From Ascaphus truei (lineage: Eukaryota; Chordata; Amphibia; Anura; Ascaphidae), in assembly GCA_036426205.1 (NCBI GenBank), contig CM071571.1, positions 113,879,306 to 113,943,305 of the forward strand: a DNA stretch of 64,000 bases. The letters are read 5' to 3'. The notes under the pieces are model-generated. The model made no database searches, had not been told where the DNA came from, and saw only the letters and a program-made list of their open reading frames with translations. Position 1 is the stretch's first letter, and every line of letters begins with the position of its first letter. Positions 1 through 9,554 of the stretch are shown one piece after another. The position numbers were made by a program, and so were the translations under genes.

Positions 1-228
1 TACAATGAATTTAAATTAGAATAGTTCAATAGAGACCATCCGTGAATCAAAAACAGATACATCCGCAAGAGAGGTGATAACACCATATAGATCAACCACC
101 AGTATCACCTATTATATATATATATATATATATATAGTCCCATAATTAGAACAATATTTGAATATGTGTAGTGATGTAATCCATATATATATATATATGA
201 TGTAATGTCATTAAAGACCTGACACATT
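1..228. other. AT-rich sequence with (TA)n runs
   Basis: No gene is seen. The stretch holds two short TA microsatellites, at about 112-136 and 185-199. Confidence 0.6.
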
Positions 229-705
229 GTCACGAGAGCTTGCGACAGGCTGTAATTTACACCAAAAACTATATATAAATATATATATATATACCTGGGT
301 TTGAACTGGGACGAGACTTAGATATAACAAATTGTATTTATTCCTTAGGATAGGTGAACACAACAGATTATACAATAACAGGCAAAATATAGACACTTAC
401 TTAAAGATTATGGCAAGAAAGCCAGCAGGATCACAGCCTGCCACTTCTCCCATTTGAGTTGACATCACAGCAAAACAGGCAGGTCACATGCATGCATGAA
501 GATCATTTGCATGAAGAACAATGAACAGCATGAACAACATGAACAGCATGAACAACATGAACAGCATGAACAACATGAACACCTTGATAGAGGGTGGACA
601 GCTAGTTTATATACCGTTTGTCCCTCTATCTGTAACCTTAGGTGCCGAGACGGCTAGAAAATGTCCCTTGGAAGCTTTTGAAGCTCATTTTGGGACTTCC
701 AGCTT
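229..705 (-). mobile_element. LTR-like dispersed repeat, copy 1
   Basis: The first ~175 bases match 8488-8666 closely, with the same TGTCACG start, the same GACAGGCTGTAATTTACACC block and the same internal TA run. Read on the minus strand, both copies have a TATA-like box (near 607 here, near 8880 in copy 2) followed about 280 bases later by an AATAAA signal (near 340 and 8598). That is the order expected in an LTR. No coding sequence lies beside either copy, so each may be a solo LTR or a 3' fragment. The far boundary is uncertain and the family was not identified. Confidence 0.45.
521..586. repeat. 18-bp minisatellite
   Basis: About 3.5 tandem copies of an 18-base unit reading AACAGCATGAACAACATG. 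The repeat is open in one frame as a Met-Asn-rich string, but that is only the repeat read in triplets. Confidence 0.9.
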
Positions 706-1925
706 GGGGTAGCCCCCCCATCAATAAACCCTTTGAAGCAGGGTGGACATTTGTCATGTTCACTCCTGCAGGAAACCTTGGTGTGTAAATGTGAGTTACC
801 ACGTTTACAAAGGCATCCTCTTCCCTGCTCATTATCATAGCAGGGGGGCTGCAGTTTCTCCGAACTTCAACCAAAATTTCATATTTACTGCAAATCATTG
901 CATAACTTCCGTTCCGTAATACACACAGTCCGGTGAGATATATTAATACGGCCGGTGGCACCTGACGCTCGCAGGAAGACCAAAAATTACATTGTAATAT
1001 GAACATTAATAGAGATATTAATATCTGGCATTTAGCAGCAGGTAAATGTACAATGTTTAGCCTCAAAACGATGGGCTACATCCAACGGATACACATATGT
1101 AGTTCTTATCCTTTTCAGCCAAGGACATCTCATAGTATTCTTATATTTAATAAAGTTACTCACTTTTGATATCCTGTTGGGAGTAGCCCCCCCCCCTGGC
1201 CCCATCAATAAAACCTTTTGAAGTGGGCTATTGCTCCTTGCATAAACAATTCCCCTGGGAAGCCAGGCTCCAATCTGGCCAATTCACACCTCCCTTTTGA
1301 TATGCACTGGGAGAGAGGAAGCGTGCATAGGCAAGTGACTAGACTCAGATGAGGCAAACCATTTGGTTTCTGGACATTTCCACAAACTGCAAAAAGTCAC
1401 TTTATCAAAAATATATGTCCCCCATCTGCATCTATCATGTGGGGTGCTAAAACCTTCTCTTCTCTAAGACCCCAGCTCAGAATACCTCGCTGGCAGGCAA
1501 GACAGGTTAAAATATTCTCCCCCTTTCCCCTCATGTTCCAGACATCACTTACACTCTGACACAGGCAGTTGCAGGCCCATGAGGCAAAGGGAATACACAG
1601 ATAACGCATTAACTAGCCCACTGGGCTTACACAATTAACCCCTGATGACCCAGTGTGTGTGTTATGCAGGTACTGATTAACCCAGACATTACAATGGAAC
1701 AGGGAAGAATACATTTACAGGTTATAACAAGGGTAAAATCACATTTCTGGGCCTCAGCCCAGTTAACCACTTGTCTCCCTGGCGACGTTAGAGGGGGGCC
1801 CTTGGGGGGTAACCCCGTTAACCCCGGGCCAAACCCTCCCTACCGCCACACACATGACCATAGTTCGGAGGGAATGCAAAAAAGCATTCAACCCAGACCT
1901 CCGAAGAATCACCCTAAATCGGGTG
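706..1925. other. No gene seen
   Basis: The only internal structure noticed is a ~40-base motif with a C-run followed by CATCAATAAA and CCTTTTGAAG, present at 706-742 and again at 1182-1222. This looks like two copies of an unidentified repeat end. Confidence 0.5.
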
Positions 1926-1929
1926 GTCA

Positions 1930-2450
1930 CACTATGGTACTTATGTCAATATGGTCATTGTGTCCCTTAGGGTAGCTGGTATCCAAAATATACATCCAAT
2001 ATGTCTCCCTCATACATAGTCTTTTAATACGGTCTCCTCCCATACATGAGGGGGGAATGTACTCAATGCCCATAACCCATAGGGATTTGGGATCTTTTTG
2101 ATGTATAGTACAATAGTGGCGGGAGAGGCTATGTGTCTGGCATCCATGAATAACATTTCTTCGGTGCTCTAAGAATCATGTACTTAGAGCCCTTGATGTG
2201 CGGCCTACATATTGTAAGCCGCACTCACATGATATCAGATATATAACATACTCACTGAGACAGTTAATATAATCTGTTATTTCATGTGAGGTGCCATTTG
2301 AATATGATGTAAATTTATTTGTTTTTAACAAATGTCTACAAGTAAGACATCTGCCTCTCCCACATCCAAAGTTTCCCATTTCTCTGTTTGAACTGGAAAT
2401 GTTTGATCCAAGTAAATTAAAAACATCAAATACAAATAAATCAAACATTA
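1930..2450 (-). pseudogene. Penelope-like element, GIY-YIG endonuclease end
   Basis: Minus-strand reading from about 2448 gives a cysteine-rich linker (CGRGRCLTCRHL) followed by VIYLISCECGLQYVGRTSRA. This is the GIY-YIG signature with its downstream Arg, in the form found at the C-terminus of Penelope-like retroelements. After a frameshift near 2180 the reading continues with the conserved C-terminal tail (IEYIPPS, GGDR, RETYWMYIL) down to about 1930. The reverse transcriptase is absent, so this is a 5'-truncated copy, the usual state of such insertions. The endonuclease normally nicks target DNA during retrotransposition. The frame is broken, so no function is expected. Confidence 0.8.
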
Positions 2451-2595
2451 TCCCAGTCCTACTTTACAGAATGCGGTGACTGACGTCACATCATGTCTGA
2501 TGTGAAAAATAAAGTAAATACTAGGATTATATTTAGTTTTTGTTTATTTTTTAAAGCTGCATGAGAAAGTACTGGAAAGTGCTAGAACCCGGATG

Positions 2596-3230
2596 TACTG
2601 TACTGCCTTTCCAATACTTTTAAGGGCAAAACTGGTATACAGTATTTGCATCATTGCCTTTACCAGTCCTTGTCTACCCTACAGTTATTTTCGTAACAAT
2701 TAACCTAATTATCAACAAACACTACAGGCTTATCTCCTGGTTGAATGGATGAACAAAGTCAGTGCACTGCCAGCAAAAAATGGAGGAGGCTAATGGTAGC
2801 AAAAAGAACTTGTTTAATGACTAAAAGGATCAAACATGACCCCTGGAGCACCCAGAGAACGCACACCTACGCGTTTTGGGCCGTGCGCCCTTTATCAAGG
2901 TGTCTTTATTTATTTCCCCTTTGAAGAGCAATACTGGGATACAGTATTTGCATCATTGCCTTTACCAGTCCTTGTCTACCCTACAGTTATTTTCGAAACA
3001 ATTACCCTTAATGTCAACAAACACTACAGGCTTATCTCCTGGTTGTACTGCCTTTCGGACACTTTTAAGGTCAATACTGGCATACAGTATTTGCATCATT
3101 GCCTTTGCCAATTCTTGGCTACCTTGAAGTTATTTCCATGACCTTTACCATCATTATCACCAAACACTGCAGAGTTATCTCCTTGTGTTATGGCCTTTAA
3201 GATACTTTGAAGGACAATACCCTCATTTAA
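2596..3230. repeat. ~125-bp tandem repeat, about 4 units, interrupted
   Basis: Units begin near 2596, 2925, 3043 and 3179. They share ATACAGTATTTGCATCATTG, CCAGTCCTTGTCTACC and a CAAACACTACAGGCTTATCTCC block. The first two units are separated by an unrelated insert at 2744-2924. Unit-to-unit divergence rises toward the right end. Confidence 0.8.
2744..2924 (-). mobile_element. Insert in tandem repeat with hammerhead-like box
   Basis: A ~180-bp block splits the tandem array. On its minus strand, 2899-2870 reads TTGATAAAG, then a short GGGC...GCCC stem, then AAAACGCG. This is one of several boxes in the window that resemble a decayed hammerhead core (see 9226-9292). The insert itself was not identified. 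Confidence 0.45.
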
Positions 3231-4248
3231 CAAAACACTGCACATCGCTTTTCTTCATCCTTTTCTTCACAGGATGCAAGAACATGCTTAGTGCTGTACC
3301 AGGGACATCTCTAAGGACCCTAACAAGGTGCAGGGTATCCTTCACCCCATCAAAACACTTGCACAAAGAGAGAGAGACCACAACAACTAAAGGAAGACTC
3401 TTCTCTCCCCCCCCACCCATGTGCCTCCTACCAATACCAATACCGACATGGTGGTAATCGCATGCATACCATCCAGCTCATTCATTGACAATGACATTAT
3501 GCCTATGTCGTCGTCCCCACCCCCCTCCTCCATGCTGCTGACACAGACCATGAAGAAAATGCCATCCCAGAGCAGTTACCTCTGCTAGTTTGGTTAAGTG
3601 CACCTATAGCACCTGAACCACAGAGACATAAACAAACCTATATCCAAGTTCATGGCGAGGAGAGCTATTCTAGATCAACTTGGGAAGCAGTATAAATACA
3701 CTACTGCAGATTTCAAGACAGTGAAAGACTCCATTAATGAACTTCTGCAACATATGAGGACTGTGGGCTGGAATAATCCGGGGGGTTTGCAATTGTTTTG
3801 CCATTGTTTTCATGCATGTTTTGTATATTCTTAAGGTTGATAAACTTCAACACCTTGTTCATGTAGAAACCCCTTCCAGCAGGACAGAACATCACTATTG
3901 GATAATTAAGGTAATGTACAGGTATGAATCCAATTAAGTTTGCATATATCTGTACCATGCATGCGTATAAATTCAATGAAATGTGTGTGCGCGCCATACA
4001 ATTTACATAGAGCGTGCATGCACATTAGTATACTGACACAGCAGCACGTTTCAATTAATGCATTTACAGTATTTCTTCTCGATTATCTTACAAGTGAAAC
4101 TGTACAAAAAACAGTCGCAATAAGATGTTAGAGGGGAAGTATTATTATAAGAATAAAAGGGGACGATAGACAGCACTTTGATAGTGTTAAATGTATGCAA
4201 TTGCAGGGTGCACGGAACAAAAGGGGACCCTTATTCCTCTGTATAGTA
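3231..4248. other. No gene seen
   Basis: Mixed-composition sequence with no recognisable protein, RNA or repeat end. Open frames here are short and have no family features. Confidence 0.5.
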
Positions 4249-4982
4249 CTAACAAATCTACGTAAGTACCAGCACTCACTGTCTAATAGCTAAATGATGA
4301 AAACAGTTGTAATGCAGAATAAACATTTAATAATAAAACGAACCAGAAATAAATCAATCAAATGTGTTTGCAGAAACCAGTATCATAAATGGGCATGTCA
4401 CAAAGTGAGGAGGGGGGGAGGGGAAAGGAAAAGGGGAAAAAACATGAAACACAAGGAATATACACAAAAAACGGAGAACGGAAAGCATGCTACTTTACTG
4501 TACCATTGCCCACAGTTTCTTGTGGTACTTGAACTACTGGCATTGACTTGAGTGGATTCTTGCTGCCCTGCTATTAGCTGTTTAGCTGTATTTAGCCTAC
4601 ACTGTATGTTTGCTATCTATTTTCAGGGGTGTCTGATTTGACCAGTTATAGGGGAAGGGAGGCTTAGGGAAGTACCTCTGGGTCCTTTTGGACTAGGGGG
4701 AATGGGCCAGAGGAAGAGGTAGTCCCTCGAAACGTCGCCCCCCCTAGCATATTTTCCGTTCTCCGTTTTTTGTGTATATTCCTTGTGTATCATGTTTTTC
4801 CCCTTTTCCTTTTTTCCCCCCTCACCCCTCACTTTGTAACATGCCCATTTATGATTCTGGTTTCTGAAAACACATTTGATTTATTTCTGGTTCGTTTTAT
4901 TATTAAATGTTTATTCTGCATTACAACTGTTTTCATCATTTAGCTACTAGACAGTGAGTGCTGGTACTTACGTAGATTTATT
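4249..4982. mobile_element. Foldback element, ~235-bp inverted arms
   Basis: The left arm (about 4249-4490) is nearly the exact reverse complement of the right arm (about 4747-4982). Both end in AAATCTACGTAAGTACCAGC or its complement and contain a G-rich/A-rich block and a TTTTTTGTGTATATTCC block. The ~255-bp loop carries CTCGAAACGTCG near 4727. No coding capacity is seen. Consistent with a foldback or long-TIR non-autonomous DNA element. Confidence 0.8.
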
Positions 4983-5190
4983 ATTATAAGAAGTTTGTTT
5001 ATTTTTTCAGTCTTTTTTTTCTCTCTCTAATTTACTGTAATAAAAACTCAAAAACATAATTAATAAATCATAATTTATAAATACGTTTTATTTATCTGTT
5101 CATAAGTTTTTGTTTTTTTTGCACTGAAGGTGTATGGGAATAAGGGGTGTTACATTGAATTTAGGTTAAAAACACACTAGCACCAACTAT

Positions 5191-5422
5191 ACTGTCGTGG
5201 CCCCTTTAATCCTCCAGCTTGCCCGTAAAAATGCGGGCATGTTTTCAATTTGAGCCAGGTTCCTCCGGGTGTCGGCCGCATCTCCAGACAAGCGCTAATG
5301 GTGCTTATCATTGAAAGCACCCGCGGCACTGGAAAACAGCATAAAAACGCCGCACCTGCACGCGTTTTTAAAAAGCACACGGTGGCGGCCGCAGGAGGTT
5401 AAAGGCGGCCGCCACTGTAGTT
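5191..5422. mobile_element. MITE with TACTGTCGTGGCC-type TIRs
   Basis: The left end TACTGTCGTGGCCCCTTTAA and the reverse complement of the right end (TACAGTGGCGGCCGCCTTTA) are imperfect inverted repeats of about 27 bp ending in CCTCC, flanked by TA. The element is ~230 bp and non-coding. The same terminal pattern bounds the forkhead-bearing element at 9555-10695, so both probably use one transposase. Confidence 0.7.
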
Positions 5423-6146
5423 AGTACAGCAAAGTACTACAGCAGTCGCAAAATTCTATTTGGCATTTGCGAGTCATGAGGCTGCAACATGCAAAGATAT
5501 TCCAGGGAATTGCACTTGGTTTAGTGCGGTCATGGAAATAGTAGGTTTTGCTACATCTGTATGTGCCGAAGTGACTTAGACCATTTTTGTCCGAAATTCC
5601 CCATTGACTACAATAGAGAATTTTGACCGAAAATGTCCCAATCGGCTGCTTCAGCACATATACTGATGTATCACTATGGTCGGTCGCTTACGTGCAAGCA
5701 TGGGCTTTTCAACCATGGGCAATGCCTTGACAGTTCGCGGCACACCGCAAAGCAGTCGGTAATGGCGCATCAGGATTAACACAGCGGGGGCCCCATCATC
5801 TGAATGGGACTCACACTATGAATCCTACCAGGCTGCATGAGTTTGTAAGAATCATGCACTGAGTGAGACTAAATCAGTCACTCTCCCTGCATGCCTCTAA
5901 TAGGCGATCGCATGGCTCTTATTTTATTGTAATAACACATTATTGAAGCAGGTCGTCTACAGAGCTTATAAGATTAATTTCAGGTCCGGGGCCCCTTGCT
6001 TCCAAAGTTACAGGCCTTGGTAACTGAATTCAAGCCTATGCCTTTGTGTCTCTGCAACTTCTACAAGGACCTGAATATGCCTATTATAGGCTACTAACAG
6101 TAACCATGTTCAAAGTTCCAGTATATACGGTACTGCAGAAACAAAA
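5423..6146. other. No gene seen
   Basis: No coding signal. Around 5978-6020 there is a short match to the palindromic repeat family of 51-54 kb (TTTCAGGTCCGGGGCCCC then GTTACAGGCC). Confidence 0.5.
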
Positions 6147-6640
6147 TACCCTATTTCTTTGATTGTAAGACGCCATCGATTCTAAGACGCACCCTTGATT
6201 TAATTAAAAAAAAGAGAGTCAGACACAGAATGGGGAGCGACAGGCAAAATGGGGGGAGAGAGAAAATGGAGGAAAAGGGGGGAGAGAATGGGAGGGAATG
6301 GGAGGGAAGGTATGGGAGAGAATGGGAGAGGATGGGAGGGCACGCACAGACCAGAGAGAGATAGATATGCATGGGCAGTGTGGGGGGGATTTTTCTTAAC
6401 CTTTTGCTGTCAGAGCAGCCAGCATCAGATTTCAAAGCAGTGAGAGAGTGAAGCATGAGAGAGCAGTAAGAACAGGGTGGGTAGGAAGGTGTCCTGGATA
6501 AATAAACACACTAGCCATTTACATTTAGTGGCCCTTATTATGATGTTACCAAGTACTGTACCTTTGTATTCTTGTACTCATTGCTTTCCTTAAAGTAAAA
6601 AGAACATGTTCTAACAATCTCCTATCTTGCTTTTGCTAGC

Positions 6641-6811
6641 AGAGAGAGACACACACACACACACACAAACACAGAGTGACACACACAAACACAGAGTGAC
6701 ACACACAAACACATACAGAGACACACAGACAGAGAGAGAGAGAGAGACACACACAGACAGAGAATGACACACACATACAGCGACACACACAGACAGAGAG
6801 CGACACACACA
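6641..6811. repeat. CA/GA compound microsatellite, left block
   Basis: Mixed (AC)n and (AG)n with ACACACAGACAGAG and ACACATACAGAGAC variants. It ends where the T-run of the adjacent retroposon begins. Long Cys/Val/Ser-rich frames on the minus strand are a by-product of the repeat. Confidence 0.9.
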
Positions 6812-7623
6812 TTTTTTTTTTTTGTAGCCCGGGCGGTGAAAAAAAGTGATCCACCTCTGAATCCGTGCTCATGGTCAAGTGAGACCAGGTGCGCAAAACT
6901 TGTGACTAAGTCCGCTCCGGAGAGTAGGCCAGTCCATGCCAGTGACAGTCCTCTTCAGCCGAAGCCAAGAGTCCTGTTGTTACAGCGATGTCTTCGTCCG
7001 GAGACTCCGACGTCCATCTCGTTCCCTCCTAGTGCAGCAGGCGCCGCAGGAGAGTCCAAGTCTTTAGGGTGTTCGGCTGACGCCTACTAACCCACCGCAA
7101 TCTTCCCCCGAAGGGATGGCGATCACTAGCCAGCACTCAGTCTTTACTCTCCGAAGAAAGGGGTGACGAGAACCCAACACCAACGAAACATCAAAAATCC
7201 ATAGTGCAAGTGCTCCTGTGCGCTGTGTGATGCAGTGCAGGAAGTGCTCTGACAGACGACACAAAAAGGTGTGGACGAGTGCACGCCCGGCCCCGTGCAA
7301 GGCCAGGCGGTGACAAAAATATTGGCTTGTCCCCTCAGCAGAAGGCAATAAGGGGGGCCAAGTGCGGGAAAAATAGGGGTGCGAATAATCAGTGCTCGTG
7401 CCAAGTGCTCTTGAAGTGGAGGTTGCAAATCCTCAACCTCCACAACCCGAAGGTGCAGCAAGTGGTACTGCCCCAGGTTAACCACTCCTGGGGTGCAGAG
7501 AAAATAGGCCCGGGCTACTTTGCATCCGCATTCTCAGGCCATGACCAGAGGACCAAGTGTAGTCTGGAAAATCTGTCCTTCACAGGACAGACACTACACT
7601 TGATCTTAGCCAAAAGGCCGAGA
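6812..7623 (-). mobile_element. U2-snRNA-headed retroposed transcript
   Basis: Read on the minus strand, this ~810-bp block starts with 31 bases identical to the 5' end of U2 snRNA (7623-7593). It continues into unrelated sequence and finishes in a 12-base A-run (T-run 6812-6823 on the plus strand). The same CA/GA microsatellite lies on both sides, and an 11-base GACACACACAT occurs at both junctions, as expected for a target-site duplication inside a microsatellite, although low complexity weakens that point. The layout fits either a template-switch chimera made by a LINE or a member of a U2-derived SINE family. I do not recognise the body sequence. Confidence 0.65.
7593..7623 (-). ncRNA. U2 snRNA 5' fragment (pseudogene)
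   Basis: The minus strand reads TCTCGGCCTTTTGGCTAAGA followed by TCAAGTGTAGT, an exact match to vertebrate U2 from about nucleotide 7. It ends just after the branch-point-recognition neighbourhood starts. What follows is not U2: a perfect short hairpin (CTGTCCT/AGGACAG) replaces stem-loop II, and the Sm site is absent. No PSE is seen upstream, so this is not a functional U2 gene. Confidence 0.85.
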
Positions 7624-7738
7624 GAGAGACACACACATACAGAGACAAACACACAGAGAGAGAGATAGAGACACAAATACGCAAATACATACAGAGACAC
7701 ACAGACAGAGAGAGACACACAGACACATACAGAGACAA

Positions 7739-7769
<31 letters not shown>

Positions 7770-7858
7770 TAGAGAGAGAGAGATACACACACAGAGAGTG
7801 ACAAACACATACAGAGACACACAGAGAGAGACACACAAACACATCCAGAGAGACACAG
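7624..7858. repeat. CA/GA compound microsatellite, right block
   Basis: Same composition as 6641-6811, on the other side of the U2-headed retroposon. This suggests one microsatellite split by the insertion. Confidence 0.9.
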
Positions 7859-8258
7859 CTACCTCTGTACCTCCTGCATTTCACACGGGGATTCGGGAAG
7901 GGTGGGGCTTCTGGGCAATGTTGATGTGCCCTGACAGACATCTCCGATCCCTCTACACCTCATGGGAAGGTGAGGGGAGGAAAGGCTGGTGATCGCAGCC
8001 ATGTGCTGTTCATGCACACTGTCAATATCCTTGCCGGCATCTGCAGCAGTGCCCCCTAGCGGATTTTTTTTAAAATACATCGATTCTAAAACGCAGAGCT
8101 ATTTCAGCCATGTAAAAATAGGAAAAAAAGTGTGTCCTAGAATCGAGGAAATACGGTAATGAAAAGTATTTACTGATGTTAAATATATTTTATATTTCCA
8201 AATGTGGCTTTTAAAACTCTGACTATATATATATATATATATATATATAACCATAATA

Positions 8259-8279
8259 CTGAGTTAAGTTATGGTGAGT
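8259..8279 (-). promoter_or_regulatory. PSE-like proximal sequence element
   Basis: The minus strand reads ACTCACCATAACTTAACTCA, close to the vertebrate snRNA proximal sequence element (CTYACCNTAACT core). It lies ~155-175 bases downstream of the octamer/SPH pair, the usual DSE-PSE spacing. The following TA microsatellite gives a fortuitous TATA about 10 bases on. SNAPc would be the expected binder. Confidence 0.7.
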
Positions 8280-8409
8280 AAAAAAAGTGACAAAAACCCT
8301 CCACAGGAAAGCAAATATGCAAATATAACTGTATGCTCATCTGCATGTCTTAGGCAGGTCTGCAGCCCCGCCTTTCCCCATTATCACCCAGCATACAGCA
8401 CTTCCACTG

Positions 8410-8441
8410 CAGCAAGGGATTCTGGGAAATGACATGCAAAT
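8410..8441 (-). promoter_or_regulatory. DSE-like octamer plus SPH/ZNF143 site
   Basis: The minus strand carries a perfect octamer ATTTGCAT (8441-8434), then TTCCCAGAATCCCTTGC (8428-8412), a good match to the SPH/Staf (ZNF143) site. Octamer plus SPH is the standard composition of the distal sequence element of vertebrate snRNA-type genes. Identical pairs occur at 9404-9436 and 12112-12141. Confidence 0.7.
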
Positions 8442-8487
8442 GAGCACATAGTGTCACTTTTTGCCTCAATAACCATTATAACAAGCT

Positions 8488-9065
8488 TGTCACGGTACAG
8501 TAGCTTGTGACAGGCTGTAATTTACACCAAAACTATATATAAATATATATATATACCTGGGTTTGAACTGGGACAAGACTTAGATATGATAAAATGTAAT
8601 TTATTCCTTGATAAAGGTGAACACAACAGATATGTACAAATAACAGGCAAAATATAGACACTTACGTAAAATGGAAATGATGAAGCAGTCACAGCTGGAC
8701 TGGCAGTTCATACAGCACTCTTCATAGTCATCAAGACACCAAATAGCATGAAAAGACCTCTGGCAGGAAGACAGTGCATAGCGTTTCTCTCAGCAAACAA
8801 GATGGTATAGAACAGACTGAACACTTGAAGAACTTGCAAAACATGAACAACAATTTATAAGGGCTTGACCACAGATTATATACCTTTTGTGGCCCTATCC
8901 ATAACCTTAAGTACAGGCGATTGGTTTTCAATTACCTCCAGCCACTCACTAACGTGGGAAAGCATTCTGACCCATGCCCCCCTGCTGGTTGGCACATGCG
9001 CAGTAGAACTCTGGGGTCTCATTTCTGTAGCCCCACATATGCAAAGGGAATACCAGCCAGTCTAC
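8488..9065 (-). mobile_element. LTR-like dispersed repeat, copy 2
   Basis: Second copy of the repeat at 229-705. It has the TGTCACGG start, GACAGGCTGTAATTTACACC, an AATAAA signal on the minus strand near 8598 and a TATA-like box near 8880. It lies between a reverse-oriented and a forward-oriented satellite fragment. Its right boundary at about 9065 is set by the start of the satellite sequence. No internal coding region is attached. Confidence 0.45.
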
Positions 9066-9161
9066 CCAGGCGGGGTTGCAGACCTGCCTAAGACATGCAG
9101 ATGAGCATACAGTTATATTTGCATATTTGCTTTCCTGTGGAGGGTTTTTGTCACTTTTTTT

Positions 9162-9182
9162 ACTCACCATAACTTAACTCAG
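9162..9182 (+). promoter_or_regulatory. PSE-like proximal sequence element
   Basis: ACTCACCATAACTTAACTCA, identical to the copy at 8259-8279. There is no TATA box 15-20 bases downstream, which in vertebrate snRNA genes goes with RNA polymerase II rather than III. The predicted start, 55-65 bases after the PSE begins, falls at about 9220-9228, immediately before the ribozyme. Confidence 0.7.
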
Positions 9183-9225
9183 TATTATGGTTTAGCCTAT
9201 TCCATAGCCTCTCTTGCATTCCCAG

Positions 9226-9292
9226 TAAAATCAACCCCACACTGATGAGACCCATTAAGGTCGAAACAGCTGTCTGTGGGTGGTTTTCTGGG
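9226..9292 (+). ncRNA. Hammerhead ribozyme (type I)
   Basis: All core elements are present in order. Stem I 5' strand is CCCACA (9236-9241), then CTGATGA (9242-9248), stem II GACC/GGTC (9249-9252 / 9259-9262) with loop CATTAA, then GAAA (9263-9266). Stem III is the self-complementary CAG/CTG (9267-9272), the cleavage triplet is GTC (9272-9274), and stem I 3' strand is TGTGGG (9275-9280). Cleavage would follow C9274. Stem III is only three base pairs with no loop, so activity probably needs a dimer, as reported for newt and some retroelement hammerheads. Beyond stem I, AAAA/TTTT segments can pair past an internal loop. Nothing in the core is mutated. Confidence 0.85.
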
Positions 9293-9403
9293 TATGCACC
9301 TTAACCCTGGCTGTGCTCAAAGCTGTGACCATGCAGCAAGCTTAAGCCTATAGGGAACCATGTTAAAAATGGTTATTGAGGCAAAAAGTGACACTGTGTG
9401 CTC

Positions 9404-9439
9404 ATTTGCATGTCATTTTCCCAGAATCCCTTGCTGCAG
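9404..9439 (+). promoter_or_regulatory. DSE-like octamer plus SPH/ZNF143 site
   Basis: A perfect octamer ATTTGCAT (9404-9411) is followed by TTTCCCAGAATCCCTTGC. It would serve the next unit downstream, which is cut off before its PSE by the TA run at 9527. Confidence 0.7.
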
Positions 9440-9554
9440 TGGAAGTGCTGTATGCTTGGTGATAATGGGGAAAGGCGGGGTTGCAGACCTGCCTAAGACA
9501 TGCAGATGAGCATACAGTTATATTTGCATATATATATATATATATATATATATA

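Larger units (their letters stand above)
6147..8157. mobile_element. TIR element with CGATTCTAAGACGC ends
   Basis: The left end (6147-6200) has CGATTCTAAGACGCACC and a second partial copy just before it. The right end, reverse-complemented, reads ACCGTATTTCCTCGATTCTA, with a second TCGATTCTAAAACGC inward at about 8080. This subterminal repetition of a GATTCTAAGACGC motif is familiar from non-autonomous DNA elements of fish, amphibians and reptiles; I do not assign a superfamily. The ~2-kb interior holds no transposase, only GA-rich sequence, microsatellites and the retroposon at 6812-7623. Confidence 0.6.
8251..8487 (-). repeat. snRNA-promoter/hammerhead satellite unit, promoter part
   Basis: A reverse-oriented fragment of the unit better seen at 9066-9530. 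From right to left it contains GTTATTGAGGCAAAAAGTG, the octamer/SPH element, CCTGCCTAAGACATGCAG and the PSE. It stops in a (TA)n run at 8225-8250 just before the position where the ribozyme would begin. This is the only fragment here that keeps both enhancer and PSE on one continuous piece. Confidence 0.8.
9066..9530 (+). repeat. Hammerhead satellite unit, more than one repeat length
   Basis: GGCGGGGTTGCAGACCTGCC, with the following ~55 bases, occurs at 9070 and again at 9476. This fragment therefore spans one full ~408-bp period plus a partial second one. Within the period the order is PSE (9162-9182), hammerhead ribozyme (9226-9292), then octamer/SPH of the next unit (9404-9436). The piece ends in a (TA)n run at 9527 next to the TIR element. 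A tandem unit with snRNA-type promoter and self-cleaving ribozyme is the organisation known for newt satellite 2; sequence homology to it was not tested. Confidence 0.75.

Noticed and set aside
521..586. Possible CRISPR-like or coding Met-Asn repeat
   Set aside because: Units are contiguous with no spacers, and the genome is eukaryotic; it is a minisatellite.
6611..6896. Cys/Val/Ser-rich open frames on the minus strand, repeated at 7515-7941
   Set aside because: They are translations of the CA/GA microsatellite in several frames at once; no codon structure beyond the repeat.
7593..7623. Functional U2 snRNA gene
   Set aside because: The match ends after 31 bases; there is no Sm site, 3' box or upstream PSE.
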